Shown here: positions 1 through 10,743 of the stretch, one piece after another
Layout: every line of letters starts with the position of its first letter
Position numbering within the stretch: the first letter of the stretch is position 1
Assembly (NCBI GenBank): GCA_963691705.1
Contig: OY829540.1
Span: 4,602,001-4,666,000, forward strand
Length of the DNA: 64,000 nt
Source: Viola odorata
Lineage: Eukaryota > Streptophyta > Magnoliopsida > Malpighiales > Violaceae
Direction: 5' to 3'
The notes under the pieces: model-generated
Told to the model about the DNA's origin: nothing
Seen by the model: only the letters and a program-made list of their open reading frames with translations
Database searches by the model: none
Made by a program: the position numbers and the translations under genes

Positions 1-345
1 CGGAGTCTGAAGTGATAACATAACCGATGGGCTTGACATCGAGGGGAGTGGAGTTCACTGGACTGCCACGAGGGGTCTGCGTCGCCGATGGCTGTTTCTT
101 CTTGCTGCCGGCGGTTGTAGTTGGAGGAACGCGGTGCACCTTACCAGGTCTGGTCATCTTTGGAAGGGAGGTGATGAAGACGATCTCGTCTAGGTCAATG
201 GTGGCTTCTGAGGAGGATGACCCGAGAGGATCAGTGGTGGTAGGTGACTGGTTGGGTTGGGTGTTCTTCGGCTAGGATTCTGTGGAGTGAGGGTTGGATG
301 AGTGAGAGGTGGTGGGTTTTTTTAGGTTTAGGTGCGAGCCATGAG
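1..345 (-). pseudogene. Degenerate ORF 3' of retrotransposon pol (Athila-like third ORF)
   Basis: Reading leftwards after the end of pol, an ATG near 345 begins MART and then meets a stop after four codons. Skipping one T opens a lysine/proline-rich frame. A second frame is open from the TAG at 272-274 to the window edge. It reads as a Ser/Thr/Pro-rich protein with the stretch EATIDLDEIVFITSLPKMTR and later many Lys and Thr residues. The position, downstream of integrase in the same orientation, is where Athila/Calypso-type Ty3 elements carry an extra (often called env-like) ORF. I cannot show homology, and no transmembrane segment is visible in the part present. At least one frameshift and one stop separate the start from the open part, so it is probably dead. 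The ORF runs off the left edge. Confidence 0.35.
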
Positions 346-1040
346 GAGGAAGAGTGGTTTTGAATTAATTCGTGTAAAAAGGAAAAAGGGGATTTGTGTT
401 TTGATTTGATGGAGAGAGATGGGGGAATTTGGTTGGGTAACGGATGGTAGTCTGACGGTTAGGTGGCGTGGGTTAGTGGGTTGGGGGATATGGAAAGGTG
501 GGGAGAGAGAAGAGAACTGATTGCCTTGGACTTCGACCTCCGCGTGGCGTGCTGGGAGAGGACGCGCAGTGCCAAGGGCAGCGTGCGCCTGCACCTGCAC
601 GGGAAACGTGAAAAGGTAATCAGCTTTATGGATTTTGAAAATAGGAGAGGGGAATAAAACAAAAGGGGTTAAATGGGTCTCAATAAAGTAGGGAACAAAG
701 GCATTTAATGAAAAGGAGGGGAGACCAAGGAATTAAATGAAAGGGAAAGAAGATAAACTTAAATCAAAATTTACCTAGGTAACATAAAAAGTGTGCCTAA
801 AGAATTTGAAAAGGTAAGGTTGACTCAAATAAAATAAAAGAAAGAAAGGGACAAAGGCATTTAAAAGAGGAATAAGAAGGGACAAACTTAACTAAGACCA
901 CCTAGAAAAAAATAAAAAGAGAAAACGTATGCTAGACTTAGATTTGAAAGACATGAAAATCAAAGAGATAAAGGTTAGGAATTCGGGGGTTGTCCCCACA
1001 CTTGGCCTTGATTATCGTCTAGGCCCAGACGTTGTTCTCT
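346..1040. other. Spacer between pol and the third ORF of the retroelement
   Basis: Purine-rich on the plus strand (runs such as AAAGGGGTTAAA and GGAAAGAAGA), hence pyrimidine-rich in the direction of the retroelement. The first 320 bases are GC-rich and have short open frames on both strands without recognisable domains. I see no convincing gene, and no LTR end (TG...CA with a primer site) could be placed. Confidence 0.4.
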
Positions 1041-3281
1041 TCATTCGGGGGCACGGATTTCTAGGTCCTCGACCCTTACTTCTTCGGCAGTTGAGGGCTT
1101 TAATCCTTCATAGAAGGGTTTCAGCCTGTGCCCGTTCACTTTGAATGGTTCTCCATCGTCCAGATTATGGATCTCAATAGCTCCATGATCAAACACCGCG
1201 GTGACTTTGTATGGTCCCGTCCATTTGGACTTGAGCTTTCCCGAGAAGATCCGCAACCGTGAGTTGTAGAGCAAAACCTTCTGCCCAATCGCGAAGGTTT
1301 TGACCACTAGGTGCTTGTCATGCTGGGCCTTGATTTTGCCCTTGTAAATCATTGAATTTTCATAAGCATCCCCGCGAAGTTCTTCCAGCTCTTGAATTTG
1401 CAAACAGCGGTCCTTGCTTGCCAAGTTTAGATCCAGGTTGACCTTTTTGATTGCCCAGAAAGCCTTGTGCTCTATCTCGACCGGGAGGTGACACGGCTTG
1501 CCATAGACCAGCCGATACGGTGTCATACCGATCGGGGTCTTGAATGCAGTACGATAGGCCCACAACGCGTCTCCCAGTTTGAGACTCCAGTCTTTCCTTG
1601 ACTGATTGACTGTCTTCTCGAGAATAGCCTTAATCTCCCGATTCGAGACCTCAGCTTGCCCATTGGTTTGGGGGTGGTAGGCTGTAGATACTCGATGGGT
1701 CACCTCATACTTGTTAAGTAACGAGGCGACCGTTTGGTTGCAGAAATGCGTCCCCCGATCGCTGATGAGAGCATGCGGTGTCCCGAATCGGTTGAAGATG
1801 TGGGTTCTAAGGAAATCAGCAACCACCCTTGAATCGTCTGTCTTGGTGGCTTTGGCTTCGATCCATTTGGAAACATAGTCCACTGCAAGCAGGATATATG
1901 TGTTCCCGAATGAATTTGGGAACGGGCCCATGAAGTCAATACCCCAAATATCAAAAATCTTGCATGCAAGGATGCTGGTCAAGGGCATCTGGTTTCTCGC
2001 CCCGATGTTTCCCATAGCTTGGCACCGAGGACATGTGGCGCAAAACAAATAACTGTCCTTGAAGATTGATGGCCAATAAAAACCGGCTTCTAAGACCTTG
2101 AGTGTTGTCTTCTTCGCAGAAAAATGCCCTCCTTCGGTGGTCGAGTGGCAGAACTTGAGGATTGACGGGACCTCGTCCATTGTGACACAGCGTCTGATAA
2201 TCTGATCTGAACAATGATTCCACAAATAGGGGTTGTCCCAAACATAGGTCCTGGCTTGCCTTCGGATCCGGTTGTGTTCTGCGCTCGAGGCCTCGACTGG
2301 AAGCACGCCAGTGGCACAAAAATTCGCTATGTCCGTGAACCATGGGAACTTGGCGGTGTCAACTAAGCACAAATGCTCATCTGGGAAAGTCTCCCGAATG
2401 GCTACTTGGGAGTCGTCCTCTTGGTTCGGGAGCCTACTCAAGTGGTCAGCTACACAATTCTCGGTCCCTTTCTTGTCCTTGATAGCGAGGTTGAACTCTT
2501 GGAGTAGTAGGATCCAGCGGATAAGCCTAGGCTTTGCGTCAGTCTTCTTGAGCAGGCACCGCAGGGCGGAATGGTCGGAATACACAATCACTTCTGTACC
2601 CAAGAGGTACTGCCGAAACTTGTCAAGGGCATAGACAATCGCCAAAAGCTCTTTTTCCGTCGTTGTATAGTTTTGTTGCGCGAGGTCTAGCAACTTGGAT
2701 GCATAGTAGATGACGTACGTCTCCTTGTCTTTCTTCTGGCCCAGAACAGCTCCCAAAGCCTGATTGCTAGCATCACACATGATCTCGAAGGGGAGAGTCC
2801 AGTCGGGGGCCCGAATGATAGGAGCAGAAATGAGCTTGGCTTTCAAGGTCTCGAATGCCGTCTTGCATTTTTCATCAAATACGAAGTCCACATCCTTGTG
2901 TAACAGCTGGCACATTGGTTGGGCTATCTTGGAGAAGTCCTTGATGAACCTCCTATAAAATCCTGCATGACCAAGAAAAGAATGCACATCTCGAATATTC
3001 GAGGGGTAAGGCAAGGTCTCGATAGCTTGGATTTTAGCCTTGTCCACTTTGATACCCTTTCAGGACACGATGTGGCCCAAGATAAGCCCTTGGTCAACCA
3101 TGAAATGACATTTTTCGAAATTAAGAACAAGGTTAGTTTCTACACATCTTTGCAGAATTTTCTTTAAGTTCGAGAGGCATTCGGGAAAAGAATTACCATA
3201 GACCGTGAAGTCGTCCATGAATACCTCGATGCATTCTTCCACAAATTCTGAAAAGATGCTGAACAATATCTTGTATTTCAT
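1041..3281 (-). pseudogene. Ty3/gypsy retrotransposon pol remnant: RT 3' end, RNase H, integrase
   Basis: The remnant starts inside reverse transcriptase. The active-site block reads EVFMDDFTVYG (the FMDD form of YxDD), followed by NFEKCHFMV and GHIVS. An in-frame TGA at 3060-3062 interrupts the frame between GHIVS and KGIKVDKAK. The next 668 codons hold RNase H ([33 protein letters not shown]), the integrase zinc finger ([15 protein letters not shown], then CATCPRCQ) and the integrase core with its acidic triad ([30 protein letters not shown]). The C-terminus (WTGPYKV) ends without a chromodomain, which fits the Athila/Tat branch rather than chromoviruses. The frame is otherwise open, so the insertion is fairly young, but the 5' part of RT is lost at about 3270-3281, where homology stops abruptly. 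No gag, protease or 5' LTR is recognisable upstream. Confidence 0.93.
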
Positions 3282-3524
3282 TCATATAATTCGTCCAATC
3301 AAGTACAAATCAAGATTTCCCAGAGGGAGATCGGGAGGAGTAATCTCTAACTCAACGATTTCTCTCAAGGAAACAAGGGAAGAACCCAAGGCTTAGTTGA
3401 TAAGAGAAGGAGTAATCTCACTTTACAAATATCACACAAAGTCTAAGCTACCTAAGAAAAGAAAGAAATAAGCTATTTATACAAAATGTGTAAAAATGTC
3501 AATTTTTTAAAGTTGATGAATTTC

Positions 3525-3832
3525 CGGGTGTCATCACGCCAAGAGGACGACGTAATGACGCCAACATTAGTAGGTTGCATGGTTGTGCAGATCAGGCCTG
3601 GCGTGATGAAGCCACAGGGACAACGTAATGACGCCAACATCAGAGAGTTGAGGAGTCGCCGGCGTGATGACGTTTGGAAAGGGCGTGATGACGCCAACTT
3701 CAGTAGGTCAGGGCAGTCGACGGCGTGATGACGCCAAGAGGTTGGCGTGATGACGCCAACTTCAGTAGGTCAAGGCAGTCGACGGTGTGATGACGCCGAG
3801 AGGCTGGCGTGATGACGTCGGCTCTAGCGGTT
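3525..3832. repeat. Imperfect tandem array of GGCGTGATGACGCC hairpin units
   Basis: About eight to nine variants of the unit GGCGTGATGACGCC recur every 20-45 bases. Each is a 5-bp inverted repeat (GGCGT/ACGCC) around GATG. Longer copies share the spacer CAACTTCAGTAGGTCA followed by GGCAGTCGACGG (3692-3722 and 3756-3785 are near-identical). The array lies between the truncated RT and the fragment at 3762-3977, in the place where the missing 5' pol would be. It may be an internal minisatellite of the retroelement or a separate repeat inserted there. Confidence 0.6.
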
Positions 3833-3977
3833 CTTCAGCTTCGCGAAAGTCCTTGGCATGGTGCGCGATCACTATAACAATCTGATCCTTGGCTTGGGAA
3901 GGCTCATTTCTCATTTTGACTTCAAACCATAAGACCAACTTCTTTGCCTTGCTACGCGTGATAGGTCCTTGGGGCAA
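3762..3977 (-). pseudogene. Retroelement-derived ORF fragment with GPITRSKAKKL motif
   Basis: A 71-codon frame begins MPQGPITRSKAKKL. The G-P-[IVM]-T-R-[SA]-x-A-K/R motif is common in polyproteins of plant Ty3/gypsy elements, so I read this as retroelement-derived. It lies upstream of the RT remnant on the same strand, but is separated from it by the tandem array. Its own 3' half overlaps that array, and the encoded peptide becomes repeat-derived. Position within an intact element cannot be fixed. It is almost certainly non-functional. Confidence 0.4.
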
Positions 3978-3979
3978 GA

Positions 3980-4208
3980 TGTCTTAAGTGTCGAGGTTGG
4001 GCTCAGGCGGAGCCATGATCACATCAGGTACCCTAATGTATCCAATTTGTTTCCCGTTTTTCTTATACATGAAACATCAATTTTTTATATTTAATGCATA
4101 TATTTTAGCTTTTAATCTAAAAAAAGAGGGGAAACAAGGGAGAAAAAAAACATTTTAGTGAATGAGTGAAAGAAAAAAAAACATTTTAGTAGAGTAGAGT
4201 AAACTCAC
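3980..4208. other. AT-rich spacer between retroelement and RG-lyase exon
   Basis: Contains two near-copies of GAAAAAAAAACATTTTAGT about 35 bases apart. No gene seen. Confidence 0.4.
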
Positions 4209-4379
4209 AGATAGAACAGTTGGGCCTGTGTGGGAGGTGAGATCCTGTTTCATGGGCCTTCCGGCCCGAAACTCGTCACTGGGTGTGATCATCCAGAATC
4301 CAATTGGTGGGTGCTTAGATATCCAACCATGAACCCTGCTATCTTTGTCATCTGATGAATATTGGTACTTGTCATCCAC
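4209..4379 (-). pseudogene. Isolated rhamnogalacturonate lyase exon
   Basis: A single 171-nt exon with good splice signals on the minus strand: acceptor GAGCGCAG just above 4379 and donor GTGAGTTT just below 4209. The 57 codons read VDDKYQYSSDDKDSRVHGWI, then HPPIGFWMITPSDEF and QDLTSHTGPTVLS, which I recognise as the conserved middle part of plant rhamnogalacturonate lyases (pectin backbone lyases secreted to the cell wall). No neighbouring exon is found: retroelement sequence lies on one side and DNA transposons on the other. This is a gene relic although the exon itself has no stop. A broken 3' end of the same family lies on the opposite strand at 19.2-19.9 kb. Confidence 0.8.
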
Positions 4380-5009
4380 CTGCGCTCACCAACCCATACA
4401 TTTAATTTTATTTATACCGGGTGTATAATTTTTTAACCAAAAAGTGTAATTTATTGTGAAACATTACTGCGGTTAATTAAAAAAATTGTTTCAGACCTTT
4501 TTTTCTATTTTTTTATAGTTTACTCCCTCCGTCCCTATTTTACCCTTGCCTCTGCCATTCTCATCCGCATCCTCTCTCTCACCTCAAGCATCTCAATCCT
4601 CAAACGTGGTGAAATCGACGACGCAACGGTAGCAGATCCATCAAATTTTGGGAAGCAGGCGAAGCAAGACAGTAGCAAATCTAAAAAAATTGGACAAAAA
4701 TTACAGATCCATGGCTGCTGCGATTCCTCCTCTCTTCGATTTCTGATTTTCCTTTTTCTTTTCCGAAGTCTGAGATGGTGGCGCGATTGTGGACGGTAAA
4801 GGTGAATCTGTGCCGGATTTTATGATGGACGGAGGATGGATGGTGATTGATGTTGGGAGACACTGGTGATTTTGGGTAGGGAGACGAACAGAAATGGTTG
4901 TGTTGCAGCTGATGAAGGGACGGTGGTAGTGTGCCGGAGATAGGTGGTCGCTGATGATTGAGTGGTGACGATTTGGTGTTGGTTGTCTGATTGAGTAGTT
5001 TGGGAGAGA

Positions 5010-5279
5010 TCATTTTGGTTGAGAGTGAGGATGATGATTGATGTTGATTAGCGGCTCGGGAATGGGCGGTGGGAGTGGGTTTTCAGACCCAGAATAGTTG
5101 GACCTAGAACCACAGCTGCTGCTCATGAATAGCGGTGGAGGAGGTGCTGGAGGATGCGGGGGCCATGACAAACCAGGTGGTGGAGGATTATTTGGTGGCG
5201 GAGGACCATATTGTTGCCAATGTTGCTGTTGGTTACCGTACTGGTCAACTGGCCCATAATTACAACCAGATCTCTCCAA
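5010..5279 (-). CDS. Proline-rich ORF, possible captured gene fragment
   Basis: An 89-codon frame with an ATG in reasonable context starts MERSGCNYGPVDQYGNQQQH and continues into poly-proline runs (YGPPPPNNPPPPG, PAPPPPLF) and a Ser/Gly segment. Composition resembles the low-complexity N-terminus of plant RNA-binding or zinc-finger proteins, but no domain can be assigned. The open reading continues in another frame to about 4681 with no domain. Because it sits between the TIRs of a candidate DNA transposon, it may be a transduplicated host fragment. Function unknown. Confidence 0.25.
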   Translation of the reverse strand: MERSGCNYGPVDQYGNQQQHWQQYGPPPPNNPPPPGLSWPPHPPAPPPPLFMSSSCGSRSNYSGSENPLPPPIPEPLININHHPHSQPK

Positions 5280-5405
5280 ACGATCAGAGGTGTTGATGCG
5301 TCGCCGGCAAATGATTCGGATGGCTTGAACGAAATTTCAAGAGGCAGAGCCCTCAAAAGAAACAGAGTGGCAGAATGGTAAATAACTAAAAACAATAAAG
5401 GAATA

Positions 5406-6278
5406 CTCCCTCCGTCATTTTATACATGACGCCCCAAGGCAAATTCCCAAAATCTGAAAATAGTTGACGCCTTCGATTGTTGTGCCGAAACGACACATCG
5501 TTTGGCTCGAAAAACAACAGGTCGTTTGGGTCGGAAGGAAGCAAAATCACCATTTCTCAAAATTCAATTTCCTCTGCACCAAACAAAATCACCTTCTCCC
5601 TCATTCAATTAATTACCCTATCTCCTAAAATCAATTACCCAATTTGTAATTGTCAATTATCTAATCTATTCAAATTAATCAGAAGATCAATTATCAATTT
5701 GTAATTGTCAATTACCCAATCTAATCAATTACCCAATTAAATTTCCTGCAATTAATCAGAAAATCAACCACTAACACAAATCTGGCCACCAACCACCACT
5801 GGCCAATTACCACCACCAAGCAAACCAAAATCATCAAACCTCAAATCCCAAAAAAAGAAAAAAAGAAAGGAAGGAAGAACAGAAGAAAGAAAAGGAAGAG
5901 GGAGAGAGGAGGCGACGTTGGTGCTGGTGCCATCGGCGAAGGAGCAGTGGACTGAAAATCCAGATTTGAAAGGATTTGAAAGGAAAACAATAAAGAAGGG
6001 AAAAGGAAAAGGAAAATGAATGAAAAATGAAAAAAGATTGTGAAGGGTTGCTGGGTTAATTTTGAGAAATGGTGATGAGGAGAAAGGGATGAAGGAGTGG
6101 CTGCGTGGAAGAGAAAGAGAAGGAAAAAGAAAAAGTCATTTTTAGGATTGGATGTGGAGGAGAGAAGGAAGAAAAGAAGGGGCAATTTTGTAATCCACAT
6201 GGGCCGCACAGTACCGCGTCAGTTTTCTTAAAAAACGGGAATAGTGGGCCCGCGTCAAGTATAAAATGACGGAGGGAG
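5406..6278. mobile_element. Stowaway-like MITE, 873 bp, TA target duplication
   Basis: The left end starts CTCCCTCCGTCATTTTATAC. The right end is its inverse, and 26 of 27 terminal bases match. Both ends are flanked by TA (5404-5405 and 6279-6280). The interior is a pyrimidine/A-rich stretch with repeated CAATTAC / CAATTTGTAATTGTC motifs (5620-5760) and a purine-rich run (5850-6180). There is no transposase ORF, so it is non-autonomous. Age is low judging from TIR identity. Confidence 0.85.
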
Positions 6279-6306
6279 TACGTTGGTCATTGAACAGAGT
6301 GCCTTA

Positions 6307-7564
6307 GTGGGTGTTTGGCATTCTGGTTTGGTACCAGAAAGTTGGTTTCCAAAACCAGAATGCCAATCATGGTGTTTGGTAACACCATTTCAACTGGACT
6401 TCTTGAGAAGTCCAGTTTTGTAAACCTGCAAAAATGCAGGAAATGGCACTGGTTTCATTTGCTCCAGTGGCCAAAACCGATGGTTTTGGCCAAAACACGG
6501 GAAGGAGATTTTACTGTTGAGAGTTTAATGAAACTCTCAAAAACCCAATTTTGCCCTCTTCCTTGCAGCTGTTCCTTCTTCTTCTTCTCTTCTCATTCGT
6601 GCCTCACTCATCTTTTCCTTCTTAAGTTGCAGCCCGTTTCTTCTTCTTCTTGTTGTTTTTTAGTTTGGTGATATGGGTTTGTATATTTATATGTATTGGA
6701 TGCTTTTGATTTGTTGGATTGCTGCTTGTAGTGAGGGATTTGCAGGATTTTTTAATCTGGACATGGTTTTGCAGGAAAGGGAAAAGAGATGAAGATGGCT
6801 AAATGAATAAAAACATGGCCGTTGGATCGGTCTTGCCAAAAAGGTAAGATGATCCAACGGTGAGGATGAGAGAGGGAAGGAAAAAATAGTATAATTATTT
6901 AATTGGTTCGAGTTATTGGTACAAGAAGTCTCGCTAAAAATAAATAAAAATCCAAACGGAAAATACCGAAAGGATTAATAAAATGAAATAAACGAAATGA
7001 TACGCGTCAAAAATATAAAATGTGACAATGGACGGAAATGTTCGATCTACGGTTCGAGAAATTTTGTTCGGAACCGAAAAAAATCGAACCTAAATAGATT
7101 GATTTTTCACTACATTTAAAATGACTATATATTAAATAATTAGATTATTGGGTGTCTTTAATTAAAAAGATTGATTAAGATTACATTAGCAAGAAAAAGG
7201 GATGTTCTTAATTTGTTTCCTGTTTCTTTAGGGAATCAATTTGAAAGCTATTTTTTGTTGTATTATTATTATTTGCTATCTTTCAGATCTTTTGCATTTT
7301 ATTTATTAAGTTTTAGATTTTAGAAAGCAATAAACTAAATCTGAATGATAAGGTTATGATATAATTTTAGGGGAAAAAATTGAGCATTAATGTAATTTAA
7401 ATACTAAATATCCCATTCTTACAAATTTCCATATATATTCACGTTAACTGGTAATTGGCAAACCCAGCGTATGTTTTTTCTTTTTCTTATTTTTTCTGGT
7501 GCCATTCAATATATTAAATAATTGTCAACTATCGGAATTAGATTTTATTCCCCTAATTATTGAC

Positions 7565-7604
<40 letters not shown>

Positions 7605-8665
7605 TATAAAAATAAATTCTAAATTATATGTATAAATATAAAATTTATTAGAATTGTGGGGAAATTGACAATTTATTACTAATTCTATTCAAATCAATTT
7701 TAAAAGGTCAATTTCATTATTTTTTTACATTAAATATTCATTTGAGAACTGTGACAAAAAATATGGGACATAGGAGGTGGTGAATCAAACACATTATTCC
7801 ACATTATTTCATTTTTACTCCTAATTTCTACTCAAATTACCACACCATCATCAAATTGGGTTGATAGATAAGGGCTAATTTATCATTTGTATAAAATATA
7901 TGTTTCGAAAAAGATAAAATGACAAATATTAAAATGGATCAAAAAATCGTATAAAAAATTGAAATTTCTTCATTTTTCACTACATTTCAATTTATTACGC
8001 GATTTTTCTTTACATTTTATGATACAAAATATATAAACATTAAAATGACTATATATTAATTTAAAATGTTATTCATATAATTTAAAATGACAAAGAGGAT
8101 CGAAAAATCGTAACATAAATTGAAATATAGTGAAAAATCGTAACATAAATCCAAAAACGAAGGAATTTCATTAAAAAAAAAGTTTTGTTGGAACAAAATT
8201 GTAGCATAATTTCTTATTATAAATAAAATGTTAATTATTTCTTTACAGAAATATATTGATTAAAAATATCTATATAGAGTTTGCAAATTTTTTAATATAA
8301 TGCTTTAAACCATGGTATTAATAATTTATATTTTTAAATGTTTGATTATAAATAAATTGATAAATATTAGGTGGTAAATGTTTAATTATAAATAAATTGA
8401 TTATAAACATATATAAAGATACTAAAAAAATTATTTCTAACACTTGAAATGAATTATGCCCTTTATGGTCATTTTACATTCCAACCATAGTTTTAAAACA
8501 GTTTTTACCAAACACCAAAAACAATTTCTGGTTTCCCCACAGAACTTTTAACAAACATTTACCAAACAACATACTCCGTTCTACAAAAGTCTGAAACTGA
8601 CTTTTGCAGACTGAACTTTTTTCTACTGAACTTTTCCAGCTAGAACCGGAACGCCAAACAGGCCC
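6307..8665. mobile_element. PIF/Harbinger-like non-autonomous element, TTA target duplication
   Basis: TTA at 6304-6306 and 8666-8668 flanks imperfect inverted termini (left GTGGGTGTTTGGCATTCTGG; the right end read inward is GGGCCTGTTTGGCGTTCCGG; 17 of the first 22 bases match). Subterminal motifs also mirror each other (GTGTTTGGTAACACC at 6371 against GTTTGGTAAATGTTTG near 8560). A 3-bp TTA/TAA duplication and a GTTTGG-containing TIR are typical of PIF/Harbinger/Tourist. The 2.3-kb interior is AT-rich and has no transposase. Confidence 0.55.
7569..7602. repeat. (AT)17 microsatellite
   Basis: Perfect AT dinucleotide run within the PIF/Harbinger-like element. Confidence 0.95.
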
Positions 8666-8819
8666 TTAATCTGTGTGCCCATCCCTCAAACGACACTGTT
8701 TGAGGGACGGAGGGAGTAGTTTTTATCAAAACTTTGACAAAACAATCATGTTTAAACCTTAATCTCGCTACTAATTCTAACTTTTAAGTTTTTTTTAAAA
8801 TTTTAAAAAAATATTTATC

Positions 8820-9113
8820 TATACTATATAAAAAGCACGAAGGGGCTTATTTCCTTAAATTACTATCATACCCTTTAATTATTAAAAAACTTAAGGGTGT
8901 AATAGTCTTTTAATTTTTAAAATTACCTACTTATTAAAATTGAATAAATCTATTATTCAACTACTTATTTAATTAATTAACTTACCTATTAAAATTGAAT
9001 AAATCTATTACTCAATCACTTATTTAATTAATTAACCCTATTAAACCCTAAATTTCACGACCTTCTTCTTCCACCTTCCAATTGTAGAAATAGCGTTGAT
9101 GTTAAAATAGCAT
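8820..9113. repeat. Helitron 5' region with short tandem duplication
   Basis: AT-rich leader of the Helitron. A unit of about 63 bp containing ATTAAAATTGAATAAATCTA and ending TTAATTAATTAAC occurs twice in tandem (about 8935-9040). No coding sequence seen. Confidence 0.6.
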
Positions 9114-9539
9114 AACCACCACTAAAGTACAAGGTAATTAAACCAATAAATATTTCTTTATTCTTCGATTACTTCATTAATTAGAAACATGCACTCTCTC
9201 TGTTTCACTTTCATCTAATTAATTTTAATTGGTTTCATCTTTATTTCTTTAAATTACTAATATTAATTTCTTCAAAGGTTTCTTCATATTTCTTTAAGCT
9301 GGTTGAATAATTAATTTCTTCAATTGAAATAGATCTATATGTCACGAATAACTTTTTAGTAATATATTTAACATGCTAATTGTGTTTTCATCTTCACAGA
9401 TTCGTCGTGTTTTTGATAGCAGCTTGCTTGACAATTCCTCCAATTATCAATCGAGTTGTGGTATGAATTATATATTTATTATATAAATCTTATATTTAAT
9501 TAATTTGAGTACTTATTAAAGTCACAAAGAATGAGCTTG
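9114..9539. repeat. Direct repeat copy A (426 bp) inside Helitron
   Basis: Collinear with 10318-10743 at a constant offset of 1204 bases with only scattered substitutions and no indels. It carries the exon end ...CACTAAAGTACAAG, its intron and a following exon (acceptor TTCACAG, donor TTGTGGTATG). A third, shorter piece recurs at 11051-11103. The high identity shows a recent internal duplication of captured DNA. Confidence 0.9.
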
Positions 9540-10337
9540 GCAGAACCAAAATCACAAGATGCCTTTAAAGAAGTTGTTGTAGCAGCTAGGGCTGGGCAAA
9601 AAAACCGAAAATCCGAACCGATTCCCCGAACCAGACCGAACCGAAACGGTTTGGTTTGAGTTTTAAGTCGAAAAATAGTGGAATTAGAACCGAACCAAAC
9701 CGAACCGAAATAAATGGTTTGGTTCTGGTTCTATATATCATGCAACCCGATTTACCCGATTTACTCGAAATATTATATAATAATATATATTCATATTATT
9801 AAGTGGAGGATTGGAATGCTATATAATCATTTTTCTAGTTTGTGTAACGGAATAAAAATAGTTCCAAACTTTCTAGTTTTTAAAAATCAGAAAAAGTATG
9901 TAGGTCATTCAAATTAAGCAACACAAGTTTAGTTTTATTTTATTATGGTGTGATAACTTTATTGTCTAAACTGTTGGTTTCTCCCGCGTTTGGTATTGGT
10001 TTTATTGCTCGTTCATGTGTATTGTTGGTATTGAAAATTTTACATCATCTATTTACTTCTATTTTTTTTTTCTCTCAAAGGAAAGAGTTAGACTAGTGAC
10101 ATGTCAAACTTACCCGAAACAACCCAGAACCGAACCGAAACCAAATGGTTCTGGTGCGGTTTGGTTCTAACTTTAAAAATACAAATACCCGAACCGAACC
10201 GAACCGATTCTAAATTCTGGTTCTGGTTCTGGTTCTGGTTCTGTCCAAATTTGAACCGAACCGACCCGTGCCCAGCCCTAGTAGCAGCAACAGCAGCTCT
10301 AGAAGAGAACTGTACAGAACCACCACTAAAGTACAAG
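9531..10337 (+). pseudogene. Captured host exon split by a hAT MITE
   Basis: An exon-like segment starts ATGAGCTTGG at 9531 and ends at the donor AAG|GTAATT (10337). Ignoring the MITE and one 8-bp target duplication, the two halves share one open frame beginning MSLAEPKSQDAFKEVVVAA and resuming ATAALEENCTEPPLKYK. I do not recognise the protein. It is inside the Helitron, upstream of RepHel and unrelated to transposition, so a captured gene fragment is the best reading. The insertion destroys the exon. Confidence 0.5.
9587..10280. mobile_element. hAT MITE, 694 bp, with perfect 8-bp target duplication
   Basis: Termini TAGGGCTGGGC and GCCCAGCCCTA are inverted and flanked by GTAGCAGC on both sides (9579-9586 and 10281-10288). 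An 8-bp duplication and a TAGGGCTGGGCA end are typical of plant hAT MITEs. Subterminal regions are rich in CCGAACC/GGTTCGG-type motifs, with GGTTCT repeated four times near 10217-10240. There is no transposase. Confidence 0.93.
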
Positions 10338-10743
10338 GTAATTAAACCAATAAATATTTCTTTATTCTTCGATTACTTCATTAATTAGAAACATGCACTC
10401 CCACTGTTTCACTTTCATCTAATTAATCTTAATTGGTTTCATCTTTATTTCTTTAAATTACTAATATTAATTTCTTCAAAGGTTTCTTCATATTTCTTTA
10501 AGCTGGTTGAATAATTAATTTCTTCAATTGAAATAGATCTATATGTCACGAATAGCTTTTTAGTAATATATTTAACATGCTAATTGTGTTTTCATCTTCA
10601 CAGATCCGTCGTGTTTTTGGTAGCAGCTTGCTTGGCAATTCCTCCAATTATCAATCGAGTTGTGGTATGAATTATATATTTATTATATAAATCTTATATT
10701 TAATTAATTTGAGTACTTATTAAAGTCACAAAAAATGAGCTTG
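10318..10743. repeat. Direct repeat copy B (426 bp) inside Helitron
   Basis: Second copy of the unit at 9114-9539. It includes the exon at 10604-10664, bounded by CTTCACAG and GTATGAAT, whose frame reads IRRVFGSSLLGNSSNYQSSC. The origin of that peptide is unknown to me. Confidence 0.9.

Larger units (their letters stand above)
4523..8716. mobile_element. Possible outer Stowaway-like element (nested insertions)
   Basis: The left terminus CTCCCTCCGTCCCT (4523-4536) and its exact inverse at 8703-8716 are both flanked by TA (4521-4522 and 8717-8718), the target of Stowaway/Tc1-mariner elements. The match stops after 14 bp. Inside lie a proline-rich ORF, a complete smaller Stowaway-like element and a PIF/Harbinger-like element. 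The right end also carries a small hairpin (TCCCTCAAAC...GTTTGAGGGA, 8683-8708). The two ends could instead belong to different elements. No transposase is visible. Confidence 0.3.

Noticed and set aside
3525..3832. CRISPR-like array
   Set aside because: The genome is a plant nuclear one, units are short palindromes and spacers are repeated rather than unique.
5841..6209. 122-codon Phe/Leu/Ser-rich frame that looks like a membrane protein
   Set aside because: It is the reverse of a purine-rich run inside the Stowaway-like MITE. Low-complexity artefact.
6315..6671. 118-codon open frame
   Set aside because: It lies within the terminal region of the PIF/Harbinger-like element, and its 'protein' is the translated TIR.
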